A stretch of 64,000 nucleotides of DNA from Lachnospiraceae bacterium (GCA_910574865.1 CAJTDN010000018.1:1-64000); one strand, 5' to 3'; shown: positions 17,707 to 27,113, counted from the first letter of the stretch. Notes: a model not told the origin generated them from the letters alone. Translations and numbers: made by a program.

Positions 17707-18906
17707 TCAACAGTTCAAATACAGCCTGCTAATCACGTAATACGCCGCGCCTTTCGCCCCCCAGCAAGAATCGTTCGGTTGGAAAAAGATACTCACTTCC
17801 TCCTCGTTCAACCCGTAAAAATTTGATTTGGCCGCTTCCAACAGACGCTCCCGGTTTTTCTGCACGTTCATAATATAACCGTCCACGACGACAAAACCGG
17901 GATTAATCAAGTTGACGACATTTGCCAGGGCGACTCCGAGGCAGTCCACCACTTCTTCCATGATTTTCTGCACGTCCATGTCGCCTTTTTGTTGGCTGGC
18001 CACGATGTCCTGGATGCTCAGCCGCCCTTCTTTTTCCAAAAATTCCCGCAACCTCGGCGCGGCCCCTTCCAACAGCTTCTTCTGGCATCTCTCAAAAAGA
18101 GCCCGCTCGCTGGCAATGTCGTCCACACATCTTGGCACGATTCTGCCCTTTTCCTCCATGAAAAGAACCGAATGCCCCAACTCCCCGGCACCATACGTGC
18201 TGCCGGAAATGATTTCGTCCCCCACCATGATGGGGCAGGCGATGCCCTTGGAGACGAAAAGGTAAGCGAACGTGTCCGACTTGTACTCCTGCCGGCTCAA
18301 TTCGTAGCCCATCGCCCGGATACGGACGTTATTGTCGATGATGACCGGCAGGTTCAACAGGTTTTGCAAATCTTCCGCCAGGTGTTTGCCCGCCCATCCC
18401 TTGCGCGGGTTACTGCGGATGACGCCGCTCTCGCAATCGATAAAGCCTGGAAGTCCGACACCGATGCCCAAAAGCCGCCCTAACGCATACCCCGCCAGTT
18501 TCTCCACCTGGTTTTTCAGGCGTGACAGCATCTGTTCGTAATCGTCGTCCACCACGTCCTCCTTTGATGAGGCCAGGACGTTTCCCTTCATGTTCAACAA
18601 CACGGCCACGGTCGCGTAGGGACCTAACTCCACGCCAATGGCGCAGGCCGTGTCCGCCTTGAACGCGATGGCCGTCGGCCTGCGCCCCATCGCGTTTACC
18701 AACTCGCTTTCCGAAAATGGGATTTCCTCCAAAATCCCCTCCGAAAGCATTTCGTTGACGCTGGTCGTGATGGTCGGAAGCGTCAGCCCCAGCTCCTCGG
18801 CGATGCCCGTGCGGGTCGCGTTTTTCGTGCGGAATATGCTATTTTTAATCAAGACCCGGTTTCTCCGCCTTGTCTCCAACAAGCTGTTTCCCTTTTTATG
18901 TGCCAT
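17707..18906 (-). CDS. ROK-family transcriptional regulator (NagC/XylR type)
   Basis: The N-terminal winged helix-turn-helix (about 20-75; NATRTGIAEELGLTLPTITTSVNEML) is followed by a ROK sugar-kinase-like domain with a glucokinase-type fold (GVGLPGFID, AGELGHSVLF). The zinc-binding CXCGXXGC loop of active ROK kinases is replaced by a single cysteine (RIVPRCVDDIAS), so metal binding is doubtful. Start at 18906 (MAHKKGNSLLE) with AGAAGGGA upstream. Length 399. It lies 1.6 kb upstream of the GH3-glycolysis promoter on the same strand and may repress that operon in response to a sugar; this is inferred from location only. Confidence 0.88.
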   Translation of the reverse strand: MAHKKGNSLLETRRRNRVLIKNSIFRTKNATRTGIAEELGLTLPTITTSVNEMLSEGILEEIPFSESELVNAMGRRPTAIAFKADTACAIGVELGPYATVAVLLNMKGNVLASSKEDVVDDDYEQMLSRLKNQVEKLAGYALGRLLGIGVGLPGFIDCESGVIRSNPRKGWAGKHLAEDLQNLLNLPVIIDNNVRIRAMGYELSRQEYKSDTFAYLFVSKGIACPIMVGDEIISGSTYGAGELGHSVLFMEEKGRIVPRCVDDIASERALFERCQKKLLEGAAPRLREFLEKEGRLSIQDIVASQQKGDMDVQKIMEEVVDCLGVALANVVNLINPGFVVVDGYIMNVQKNRERLLEAAKSNFYGLNEEEVSIFFQPNDSCWGAKGAAYYVISRLYLNC

Positions 18907-18996
18907 TGTCCCGTCCCTTCTCTTTATCCTACTCCCGTTCACTCATTCTTCAATCAGAATCCGCTTCCTCCCGGGCGCAAACCCGCACCTTAGGAA

Positions 18997-19570
18997 TTAT
19001 ATTTTCATCTTGACGGCAAACCAATCCTTGCGCGAGTCGCTACTGCCACCTTTCAAGGTTAAATGAATCTTCTTGATAAACGTCTCGTTCAGCGTCTGCC
19101 TTGCATTGTCAATCGCCATGTCGATACACCTAAAATGATTTACCGTCTCCACGATGTCATCCGCGTTGCCCCCCATCCATACCAACCGTATTCGTCTCGT
19201 AGATGTACCTGGTCTGATCATGGGTAAGCCTGCCGCCTTCCATGCGATTCGAATTGCATGTCAGTTCTATCTGTATTTTATGGTAAATGCCACCCTTTAT
19301 TTTGCTTGCCTTTTCCACTTTCAAAAATTCCAGCAGCGTCCCGGGTTCACTGCCGCCCTTGGCAGCCCGCTCCGGTCGCCGCGCCGTTTCGGGAATGTTC
19401 CACGTCTTCCCCTTCAAAAAGGCTCCCGGGATTTTTCCATCGGCACAGTAGATACGTACCGTGCGTTCTGACACGTTCCATCTTTTTGCAACCTCTGCCA
19501 CCGATAAATATGTCATGTGCGCATACCTCGCATGAACTTGTTCGCTTAAATTATAATACTTTCTCGGCAA
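18997..19570 (-). pseudogene. Fic-family protein, frameshifted and truncated
   Basis: The 5' part encodes a small MerR/excisionase-like DNA-binding motif (YLSVAEVAKRWNVSERTVRIY), then a Fic N-terminal region with the class II inhibitory motif SNRMEG. Within a run of six C (19169-19174, plus strand) one extra base shifts the frame. Removing it restores GMDGGNADDIVETVNHF. The gene then stops after SRKDWFAV, before the catalytic HPFxxGNGR motif. Fic enzymes transfer AMP to proteins; this copy cannot. The homopolymer error might be natural phase variation or a sequencing artefact, but the missing core is real. Confidence 0.82.
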
Positions 19571-20022
19571 GAAGGCAATGAAATCGTCTTCATTTTCTGG
19601 CTCACGGCCGCCGGTACGTTACAATTCAGCCCCGCGCCAGCGCGGGTCCGAATTGTAACGGGCATCACCCGCATTTTTAGTTTGCCTACGGCAAAGCGGG
19701 TGATGCATCGGCCAGATTTACGTGCATCCTCTCGGCCAATCAGCGTGGTGATTGGCCGGGGACTGAACTGTAACGCCGGTACCATCACTTTATCGGACGG
19801 TGGCCGTATAGCGGTGCCATGTGCCAGCGGCACACGCTTAGCACGGACCGAAACGGAAGCGTAGAAGCGCACGCACCCGTGAATAGTAATCGTCGGCCAC
19901 AATACAAAAAGACACCCCCCGCGGCTCGCTTGCAGAAGATGTCTTTCACCTCGTTTCACTTATTTACAATTCAACGCCGCGCCAGCGCAGGCTGGAGCGT
20001 AACTTCATTTTTTTCGTAATCG
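19571..20022. repeat. Cluster of palindromic repeats in a 450-bp gene-free stretch
   Basis: No gene is seen here. Four inverted repeats are: 19618-19659 (GTTACAATTC ... GAATTGTAAC around a GC-rich stem); 19662-19707 (GCATCACCCGC paired with GCGGGTGATGC); 19733-19759 (CGGCCAATCA with TGATTGGCCG, followed by GGGGACTGAACTGTAAC); and 19967-20003 (degenerate TTACAATTC copy). The third recurs at 49128-49169. Confidence 0.75.
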
Positions 20023-21750
20023 TCAGGCCGTCTTCTCCGCCTTCTTGTTCTTGCCGAACAAGGTCTGGATTCCCTCGATGACCAGCATCACCGCAAGGAT
20101 GATTAGCAAGACGGCAAGGATTGCCTGCGCATACGGTCCCCAGTCCGCCCCGCCGGCCGCGATGAGAGCCACCTGGTTCTTGATGGTGATGGCAAGGGAG
20201 CAGATTGTCACGATGTTCATGAACGCCATCGGGAACAAGAACATCTTATTGTTCTTCCCGATATTTCCAAGCCACGTGGCCACGGCCAAAAGCCCCAGCC
20301 CGGCCAAAAGCTGGTTGGCGGAACCGAACAGTCCCCAAATCTTGCTGTAGCCCGTCATGCCGAGCAACACGCCCAGTACCACCGTGATGCCGGTGGAAAC
20401 ATACGGATTTACCAGAATCTTCCTATACCCTTCCTTGATATCGGCCGGCGTCTGTCCCGGTTCCAGCCAGAACTCCTGGAACATGAAACGCGCCAAACGG
20501 GTCGCCGTATCCAAAGACGTCAGGCAGAATGCGGAGTAGGTAAGAATAAGCAGCGTATAAAGGACATTTTCCATTCCCGCCATTCCCGGAATGGCCGCCA
20601 CCATGGCCGCGATGCCGCCCGCAAAAATATCCGTGGCTCCCTGCGTGTGGCCGGTCTGCCTCGCGTAGGCAATCGCGCACACCGTCAAGATGGCCAGCAC
20701 ACATTCCAGCAACATGCCGCCGTAAGCAATCGGCTTCGCATCCTTTTCCCTGTCCAGCTGCTTCGCGGTCGTGCCGGAGGAAACCAGTGAATGGAAGCCG
20801 GAAATCGCGCCGCAGGCCACCGTGGTAAACAAAATCGGGAACAAATACTGCACGCCGTTTCCATTATCCACGGCAAAGCCCGTAAATGCCGGGAACACCG
20901 CCGGGTCGATGTTCGGATGCGCGCCGATGACGCCGACGAGGGCCACCGCCAGCATGGCGTAAAGCAAGAACGAGCTTAAGTAGTCACGCGGCTGCAGCAA
21001 AATCCAGACCGGCGTCACGGAAGCAATCGCGATATAAATGCCCACGATGATCATCCACGTATTGGTGGACAAATAAATCGGGTGGAAATTCATGCCAACC
21101 GCCATGATGACGATGATGGCCACGATTCCCAAAACCGTGGAAACTCCCATCGACATGTTCCTGCGGTAAACGCAGAAACCGAACGCGACGGCAATCACGA
21201 TGAACAAAAGCGACACCATGGCGACCGATGCGTTAGACGCGCTCGCGGCCATGTCCAGGACGCCCGCCTCGTCATACTTCGCGCCGAACGTGGTGGCGAC
21301 GATGGAGGCGAACGCGGCCACAACCAGAATCAATGTCAAATACGCGAAAATCAAGAACAGCCTTTTCGCCCGCTTGCTCATGTTTGCCGATATGATTTCG
21401 CCAATCGACTGCCCCTTATGGCGAAGGGATGCGTACAACGCTCCAAAATCATGCACGCCTCCAAAAAAAATGCCGCCGACCAAAATCCACAACACTACCG
21501 GCACCCAGCCAAAAATGGCCGCGCCGATCGGCCCCGTGATGGGTCCCGCGCCCGCGATGGACGAAAAATGGTGCCCCATCAGGACGGGCGCCTTGGCGGG
21601 AACGTAATCCACCCCGTCCTCCAATGTATGGGCGGGCGTTTCTTCCTTGCTCTCGCCCACGCCCCATTGCCTGCACAGCCATCCACCGTAGAAAATGTAA
21701 CCGCATACCAGGGCGGCGACGGAAAGCAATACCAATACTAACGTGTTCAT
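20023..21750 (-). CDS. cstA: CstA-family carbon starvation / pyruvate-peptide transporter
   Basis: Integral membrane protein of 575 residues with about 16-18 hydrophobic spans. The family signatures near the N-terminus are clear: VLMGHHFSSIAGAGPITGPI and GGVHDFGALYASLRHKG. Characterised relatives (CstA, BtsT) import pyruvate or peptides. The short length is typical of Gram-positive members. GGAGAGG precedes the ATG. A small hypothetical gene ends 3 bases upstream, so the two are probably co-transcribed and functionally linked. Confidence 0.93.
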   Translation of the reverse strand: MNTLVLVLLSVAALVCGYIFYGGWLCRQWGVGESKEETPAHTLEDGVDYVPAKAPVLMGHHFSSIAGAGPITGPIGAAIFGWVPVVLWILVGGIFFGGVHDFGALYASLRHKGQSIGEIISANMSKRAKRLFLIFAYLTLILVVAAFASIVATTFGAKYDEAGVLDMAASASNASVAMVSLLFIVIAVAFGFCVYRRNMSMGVSTVLGIVAIIVIMAVGMNFHPIYLSTNTWMIIVGIYIAIASVTPVWILLQPRDYLSSFLLYAMLAVALVGVIGAHPNIDPAVFPAFTGFAVDNGNGVQYLFPILFTTVACGAISGFHSLVSSGTTAKQLDREKDAKPIAYGGMLLECVLAILTVCAIAYARQTGHTQGATDIFAGGIAAMVAAIPGMAGMENVLYTLLILTYSAFCLTSLDTATRLARFMFQEFWLEPGQTPADIKEGYRKILVNPYVSTGITVVLGVLLGMTGYSKIWGLFGSANQLLAGLGLLAVATWLGNIGKNNKMFLFPMAFMNIVTICSLAITIKNQVALIAAGGADWGPYAQAILAVLLIILAVMLVIEGIQTLFGKNKKAEKTA

Positions 21751-21752
21751 AA

Positions 21753-22349
21753 CTATCCTCTCCTTTTTCCTTTATCTGGAAATAATATATTTTTCAAAAT
21801 CCCCTCCACGCACCGGCCGCTTTTGTTGGTCACGACCTTGCACCCGTCCGGCCAGCCCTTTGCAGACGCGCCGAGCAATGGCACACGCCCCGCCTCCGAA
21901 ACGTCGTCACCTGAAACCTCCAGTACGGCGACATGGAAATCCATCCAGCCGTGCAGGGAAAATCGAAAACTTTTGTAAATGCGGCACTTCCCCACCGCCG
22001 TGGCGGCATCCTTTTCACAAGTGTCGCAAATGAAAATAGGCGTGATGTAGGTGTACATGTGCCCGGGCCCGATATTCGCCCGTTTCAGCCCGTCTTCATA
22101 GGCCATGTCCCGGCATCTCTCAAACACGTCCCTCGTCAGACATTCCATCTCGAACAAATAGACGAATTCCTCGCAGTTTGCCTCCCACAAATTTGCCTGC
22201 CTGGACAAGACATATTTTTCCGAGTGCTCGAAAAACTCGCAAATGGCCACGAGGGGCTCCCGCTCCCCTTCGAACGTCGTTATATTGTAATAGGCGCGGT
22301 AGCCGTCCAAGATCCGCCTGACCGCCCCTTCTCTCGTATAATGCTCCAT
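21753..22349 (-). CDS. Conserved hypothetical protein upstream of cstA
   Basis: 198 residues if started at MEHYTREGAVRRILDGY (AGGA site); the frame is open 11 codons further. No membrane segment or signal peptide. Several cysteines are present, including a CDTC pair (FICDTCEKDA), with a WMDFHVAVLEV strand and a C-terminal GWPDGCKVVTNKSGR. It resembles a soluble accessory protein, and its tight coupling to cstA suggests a role in regulating or supporting the transporter. The family is not recognised. Confidence 0.7.
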   Translation of the reverse strand: MEHYTREGAVRRILDGYRAYYNITTFEGEREPLVAICEFFEHSEKYVLSRQANLWEANCEEFVYLFEMECLTRDVFERCRDMAYEDGLKRANIGPGHMYTYITPIFICDTCEKDAATAVGKCRIYKSFRFSLHGWMDFHVAVLEVSGDDVSEAGRVPLLGASAKGWPDGCKVVTNKSGRCVEGILKNILFPDKGKRRG

Positions 22350-22514
22350 AATCCTGGTCCCATCTCTTTTAATGGGGAACATTATATACCCTGATTATAT
22401 TTTTTTCAATGATTTTTTATAATGTGTTTATTGATGTTTATTAATTTTTTATTATTCTGTCGCTTCAGACTTGGCCGGACTGTGATATACTCTACTGTAA
22501 AAAGTCCCGGAGGG

Positions 22515-22907
22515 TACTTAGGCACACAAGAGGGGAAAAACCTTCCCGTCGTCCACTGTGTCAGGGGAACTCCCGGCTGGGAAATCCGCTCGGAACTTGA
22601 CGCGCTGCGCACGGAAGAGGCAATTGACAAGCCTACTTTTGGCAGCACCGCGCTCGGGGAGCTTTTAAAGACATGGGACACGCAATCAAAGGAGAACGGA
22701 GAAACCGGCATCGAATCCGTCACCCTCGTCGGGCTGTGCACCGACATCTGCGTGATTTCCAACGCGCTGCTGGTGAAATCCTTCCTGCCGGAAGTGCCAA
22801 TCACCGTGGACGCGTCTTGCTGCGCCGGAGTCACGCCGCAAAGCCATAAGACGGCCCTGGAAGCGATGAAAATGTGCCAGATCCAGGTCGTGGGGGAGGC
22901 GGCATGA
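22515..22907 (+). pseudogene. Cysteine hydrolase (isochorismatase/nicotinamidase family), 5' truncated
   Basis: The fragment starts in mid-protein at YLGTQEGKNLPVVHCVRGTPGW and retains the catalytic-cysteine motif GLCTDICVISNALL. The first ~45 residues, which hold the catalytic aspartate and the first metal ligand, are missing. They are replaced by an unrelated AT-rich stretch that keeps the frame open back to 22422. The remainder is in good frame to TGA at 22905. It is therefore a deletion remnant. Confidence 0.82.
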
Positions 22908-22925
22908 CCTCGCTACCGCTTCACG

Positions 22926-22961
22926 TTGTTTCAGCAGGAGCTTAAGCTCCTGCTGAAACAA
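22926..22961. terminator. Perfect 36-bp palindrome
   Basis: TTGTTTCAGCAGGAGCTT is followed directly by its exact reverse complement. It lies 19 bases past the stop of the cysteine hydrolase remnant. Without a T-run it is a weak intrinsic terminator but would form a very stable hairpin. It could equally be a repeat-derived palindrome. Confidence 0.6.
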
Positions 22962-23042
22962 TATTTCCATGCCACAATTTTTTCATCTATTCTCCCCAGT
23001 ATAGCCGGGGGATTGGCGTTTTCATTGACTCGGTTGGATACC

Positions 23043-23078
23043 GCTACAATCACGGTCGGTCAGACCGTGGATTGTAAC
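23043..23078. repeat. GTTACAATCAC palindromic repeat (copy 1)
   Basis: GCTACAATCACGGTC and GACCGTGGATTGTAAC flank a 5-base centre. Same family as 25576-25610 and 28027-28061. It overlaps the last codons of the minus-strand Cys-rich gene. Confidence 0.8.
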
Positions 23079-23361
23079 CCTTTTTCCTCGCCAGCTCCAT
23101 AATCTCCCCGTACCGTTCCAGAATCTCCCCATAGTTTTCCTTTTCATGCGGAAAAATGCAGGCCGTGCAATCCTTCACGCCTTTTTCCGTGTATCGGAAA
23201 TTCCCCTCGCACTTTTCCCCTAATGCGTATAACGGGCAATAACAAAAAAGACAGTTGAAATTTTCCTCGTCATCCGTCTGGTGGCAAGGGAAATATTCAC
23301 ATTCCGAATGACGGAAAAATGTATATTTTTTTCTCGCCCGGCTCGCTTTCTTCTCTTCCAC
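23050..23361 (-). CDS. Cysteine-rich small-domain protein
   Basis: 103-residue protein with eight cysteines arranged around HSECEYFPCHQ, NCLFCYCPLY and KDCTACIFPH. This pattern matches the small Cys-rich domain family (PF04071-like) thought to bind zinc and often found with cobamide genes. The start is a GTG with AAAGGGG upstream. The final residues GYNPRSDRP and the stop are encoded by a GTTACAAT palindromic repeat, so the natural C-terminus has been replaced. The domain itself is intact. Confidence 0.8.
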   Translation of the reverse strand: MEEKKASRARKKYTFFRHSECEYFPCHQTDDEENFNCLFCYCPLYALGEKCEGNFRYTEKGVKDCTACIFPHEKENYGEILERYGEIMELARKKGYNPRSDRP

Positions 23362-23397
23362 GGCTTCCCCTTTCCATTATAAAACGACCATGAACCA

Positions 23398-23583
23398 TCA
23401 CGCTTTCATACATTTTCTTTTTTTCATGATTTCCAGCAGTTCTGCCGCTCCGACTTTCGTGTCCGCAACAATCTCCGCCGGTGTCATGTGTTCATACCGT
23501 ACCGCATTATACGTGCGTATTTTCCTAATATCCTCCAAATCAAAGCGTTCACTTATCACCGGATCCTTCATCATCGCTACCAT
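23398..23583 (-). CDS. Small protein partnered with a PIN-domain gene (possible antitoxin)
   Basis: 61 residues from the ATG at 23583 (MVAMMKDPVISERF), chosen because GGAGG lies 9 bases upstream. It is predicted mainly helical: DLEDIRKIRTYNAVRYEHMTPAEIVADT. It overlaps the 3' end of the PIN gene by about 35 bases. A PIN gene followed by a short helical protein is a common toxin-antitoxin-like order in Clostridia. The function is inferred from context. Confidence 0.6.
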   Translation of the reverse strand: MVAMMKDPVISERFDLEDIRKIRTYNAVRYEHMTPAEIVADTKVGAAELLEIMKKRKCMKA

Positions 23584-24064
23584 AATCCTCATCCTCCTCT
23601 TCTAACAATGCTGATGGCGGATATATCATCAAATCTTTATATCCCCCATACGTAGTAACTGCCTTTATTCCACGAATCGTCTTTACATTAACGATATGCT
23701 TAAAACTCCATGAAATGATAAAATCGCATCCCGCAAGAATCGCTGCCGCAATATGCCTGCAATCATCATAACTTTTTCTCTTTAGAAACCCAAAGTCAAT
23801 AAATTTCTCAGCCAGTAACAGTGTTTCTTCGTCTGTTTCAATTATATTATACTCTATCTAATCCAGATAATCCAACAGAGTTTTTCGCTTCTCCACACCA
23901 CACTTATTAATCTCATAAACTACCACGTCCGAAATAAATATTTCATATCGCCCCTTTTTAAAAATTTCCCAAACTTCTCGCGTCTCATTCATCTGTTCAG
24001 GTGCGTCCCTCTGGTCAAGATAACTGATGACGGACGTGTCCAAATATATTTTTATCCTATTCAT
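23549..24064 (-). pseudogene. PIN-domain (VapC-like) ribonuclease, interrupted by in-frame TAG
   Basis: Start at 24064 (MNRIKIYLDTSVISYLDQRD; purine-rich site GGGGGGAGA). PIN acidic residues are visible: Asp in YLDTS, Glu in VVYEINK, and Asp in SYDDCRHIAAAILAGCD. TAG at 23858-23860 falls after LLDYLD. The frame then continues as IEYNIIETDEETLLLAEKF to TGA at 23549 with convincing PIN sequence, so only one codon is wrong (a sense codon ending in AG by analogy). The C-terminus is acidic (EEEDEDYGSDDEG). The toxin may have been inactivated by this single mutation. Confidence 0.82.
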
Positions 24065-24172
24065 TTCGTCTCCCCCCTTCCCCTTTCCATTCACGCTCAA
24101 ATCCAATATAGCACAAATATGCGTTTTATGCTATACTAACAAAAAAATAAACAAAACCAGGAGGATTAAGTC

Positions 24173-25492
24173 ATGGGTTTTTCAAAGGATTTTTTATGGG
24201 GCGCGGCGACCGCCGCCTACCAGGTCGAAGGAGCCTACGCAGATGACGGCAAAGGCCTTGGCATCTGGGACGTGCTCTCCGACGGCCACGTCGTCCACGT
24301 CGTCCACGGGGACAACGGCAATATTTCGGCGGATCATTATCACCATTATAAGGAGGATGTCGCGCTGATGAAGGAAATCGGCCTTAAGTCCTACCGTTTT
24401 TCTGTCAGTTGGCCGCGCGTGATTCCCGGGGAAGGGAAGGTCAACGAGAAGGGACTCGCGTTTTACTCTGACCTGGTGGACGAGCTATTGGCCGCCGGCA
24501 TCGAGCCGATAGTCACGCTGTTCCACTGGAACCTTCCCATGTGGGCGCATGAAAAGGGGGGCTGGACATGGGACGGCGTCTCGGACGCGTTTGCCGATTA
24601 TGTGAAAGTCGTCGTGGACGAGCTTTCCGACCGCGTGCAGTACTGGATGACCATCAACGAGCCGCAGGCGTTTATCGGCGCGGGGTATCTGGGCGGTTCG
24701 CACGCGCCGTTTTTGCAAATGCTTGACAAGATTCCCTCGCTTACGAAAAACGTGCTTTATGCCCATGGGAAGTCCGTCTCGGTCATCCGCGCCCACGCCA
24801 AGAAAAGTGCGCTTGTCGGCTTCGCCCCCACGGGTTCCTATTTCACCCCGGACGGCGACACCCCGGAGGCGGTCGAAAAGGCGAGGAAGGATACATACGA
24901 GGAAACAATGCCATTTGGCTGCTCCTGGTGGATGGATCCGCCGCTTTTGGGCACCGTTCCCCAGGGACTGCAAGGCATTCTCACGGAAGAGGACATGAAA
25001 ACCATTTACCAGCCATTGGATTTCTGCGGGTTCAACTTGTATAATTCGAACAATTTCAACGACCCTTACGACGGTAGCAGGAACCCGAAAATCCTTCCCG
25101 GCATGCCGCGCACGGCCATGGGGTGGCCCATCACGCCGGAAGCGCTTTACTGGATTCCCCGCTTCCATTACGAGCGTTACCACTTGCCAGTTTTGATTTC
25201 GGAAAACGGCATGGCGAACATTGATTTCGTCATGAGTGACGGCAAGGTGCATGACCCGCAGCGTATCGATTACATGCGCCGCTACATCAAGGAAGTGAAA
25301 CGCGCGGTGGATGACGGAATCCCGATTATCGGCTACCAGTACTGGTCGCTCATGGACAATTTCGAATGGGCGGAAGGATTTGACAAACGCTTCGGCCTGA
25401 TTTATGTGAATTACCAGACGTTGGAACGGACACTGAAAGATTCCGCGTACTTCTACGCGGATGTCATCCGCACGAACGGGGAAAACCTATAA
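24173..25492 (+). CDS. Glycoside hydrolase family 1 beta-glucosidase
   Basis: Intact GH1 enzyme of 439 residues hydrolysing beta-glucosides such as cellobiose. The N-terminal signature FLWGAATAAYQVEG, the acid/base Glu163 (TINEPQ) and the nucleophile Glu344 (LISENGM) are present. The aglycone/glucose-site tail QYWSLMDNFEWAEGF is also present. There is no signal peptide and no 6-phospho-specific Ser-Lys-Tyr tail is obvious, so it likely acts on unphosphorylated sugars. AGGAGG precedes the ATG, and a TATACT box lies about 45 bases upstream. It is monocistronic, in contrast to the decayed neighbours. Confidence 0.94.
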   Translation: MGFSKDFLWGAATAAYQVEGAYADDGKGLGIWDVLSDGHVVHVVHGDNGNISADHYHHYKEDVALMKEIGLKSYRFSVSWPRVIPGEGKVNEKGLAFYSDLVDELLAAGIEPIVTLFHWNLPMWAHEKGGWTWDGVSDAFADYVKVVVDELSDRVQYWMTINEPQAFIGAGYLGGSHAPFLQMLDKIPSLTKNVLYAHGKSVSVIRAHAKKSALVGFAPTGSYFTPDGDTPEAVEKARKDTYEETMPFGCSWWMDPPLLGTVPQGLQGILTEEDMKTIYQPLDFCGFNLYNSNNFNDPYDGSRNPKILPGMPRTAMGWPITPEALYWIPRFHYERYHLPVLISENGMANIDFVMSDGKVHDPQRIDYMRRYIKEVKRAVDDGIPIIGYQYWSLMDNFEWAEGFDKRFGLIYVNYQTLERTLKDSAYFYADVIRTNGENL

Positions 25493-25848
25493 GACACTTG
25501 TTACAATTCGCCCAGAAAATAGACTTAATGAAGACGGAAGTTTGAAGTGGCAATCAGGTGTGTTTTATGGATGCCGTTACAATCACGGCCAGTTAAGCCG
25601 TGATTGTAACCGTGAATCATCACGAAAAAGGGGGCGTTATTATGCCCGACAAGGTGATGGTTTACATGGCATGGCATCTTCATTAAGCCCGTTCTCCACA
25701 CGCAGTTTTTTCAAGTCGTTTTCCAGCACGGCTTTCGTCAGCGCGTCAGAGCCGGTCAGGAGCGACGGCATGAAGGACAATTCCTATCCCATTTTATACA
25801 AAGCGACTCGCAAACGCTTCGTTTGTTGCCCGTATCACCGCTTGAAAC
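25493..25848. other. Gene-free stretch with repeat copies
   Basis: It contains a partial GTTACAATTC repeat (about 25499) and the GTTACAATCAC palindrome at 25576-25610. On the minus strand a short frame (about 25625-25775) reads LLTGSDALTKAVLENDLKKL, which may be a gene remnant but cannot be assigned. Nothing else is evident. Confidence 0.5.
25576..25610. repeat. GTTACAATCAC palindromic repeat (copy 2)
   Basis: GTTACAATCACGGC and GCCGTGATTGTAAC form a perfect 14-bp stem around a 7-base centre. It is preceded by GGATGCC, as in the other copies (GGATACC, AGATACC). Confidence 0.88.
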
Positions 25849-27096
25849 CTAACGGCTCAATTCGTATTTCCCCGCGCCCATCGTACGCGCCTCTTCCCCC
25901 GCGAATTTTACTTCCGCCTCGCAGCCGGCCGGCACTTCCACCGTATACGTGACTTTTCCCCCTTCCTTTTTCCATGCGCAGCTTACCTTCCCATACAGGC
26001 TCTCATATTCCAACGACGCTTCCGTCAGGCTCCCGCCCGGAACCGGGGCAATCTCGAATTTGTTCTCCCCGCGCATGCGGATTCCGCACACCGTATTAAA
26101 AATCCAGTCGCAGCATGCCCCGTTCGAATAATGATTCCTGGACGCCACGCCGTCCCAGTTCTCCCACACGGTCGTCGCGCCCTGCCTGATTTCATAAATC
26201 CAACTCGGATATTCCTCGTTTTCTAACATCTTGTATGCCGCCTCATGTTCGCCCGCCCCAGAAAGCATGTTCAAAACGAACGGCGTGGACAAGAAGCCCG
26301 TCCCCACATGGTATCCGTTTTCCGCCACCATGCACACAAGTCCTTCTTGTACATTTTTCGTGGACTTTTCATCCGTCAGCCCCAGCGCCAGCGGCCGCAC
26401 GTACCGACACATCCTCGGTGAATCCACGGTGTTATTTTTAAGAAAATAATGCTGATACGCCTTTTTCGCTTTTTCGGAAATGTCCCGGTACCGCCCGGCA
26501 TCTTCCGTTTCCCCTGCCGCGTCGGCCATTTCCGCCATGCAGCCGAGCGAATAAGCCAAATATGCCGTCGCCTCTTCATACTTAGGAAGCGTGACATCCA
26601 TCGGCGTGCTCCCCGGCTCGTTCCATTCCCCAAAATGAAAGCCCGCCGTCACGACATACTGCCGATATTCCCCCGGCTCCAGTTTCTCATCCAGTTCCGA
26701 ATCTGACGTGTCGCCTATACGTGAAACCATGAATTCGGCCAGCCGCCGCATCGCCGCATAATGGTCGCGTACCATCCTCGTGTCACCAAAATGTTTCCAA
26801 TAACGGTACGGTATCAAAATTCCCGCGTCCGTCCAGCCGCTCGAGCCTTCCACGAACTCGTTCATGCCCTCATGCTTCGCGACCCTGGGCACAATGTTAT
26901 AGGCTTTCCCGTCCTTAGCCTGGTCGTCAAAGACATCCCGCATCCATTTCCTGAAAAACGCGGTAAAGTCCATAAAATAGCATCCCGTGTCAAAGAACAA
27001 TTGCGCGTCGCCAAGCCACGGGGCGCGCTCCCTGGTCGGACAGTCCGTCGGCACGTCGAGAAAATTCCCCTTCATGCTCCAAAGCGTGTTTTCCAC
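25849..27096 (-). pseudogene. GH78 alpha-L-rhamnosidase, C-terminal fragment
   Basis: Encodes the (alpha/alpha)6 catalytic barrel and C-terminal beta domain of a GH78 enzyme, which removes rhamnose from plant glycosides. It opens in mid-protein at ENTLWSMKGNFLDVPTDCPTRERAPWLGD, retaining the acidic residues of that motif. Later YEIRQGATTVWENWDG and SNGACCDWIFNTVCG follow, then the C-terminal beta sandwich. GH78 proteins are about 850-1000 residues, so the N-terminal half is missing. The break lies at about 27100, next to a hairpin. Activity is unlikely. Confidence 0.87.
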
Positions 27097-27113
27097 CAGC
27101 TTTCTATGACACT

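Noticed and set aside
19546-19959. 137-codon minus-strand frame
   Set aside because: It crosses several palindromic repeats and lacks a ribosome binding site or protein-like composition.
22926-22961. Perfect palindrome as a recombination or origin site
   Set aside because: No partner gene or repeat supports this; a hairpin past a gene remnant is the simpler view.
25461-25952. 163-codon plus-strand frame after GH1
   Set aside because: It begins within the GH1 gene, crosses a palindrome and ends antisense to GH78; no family features.
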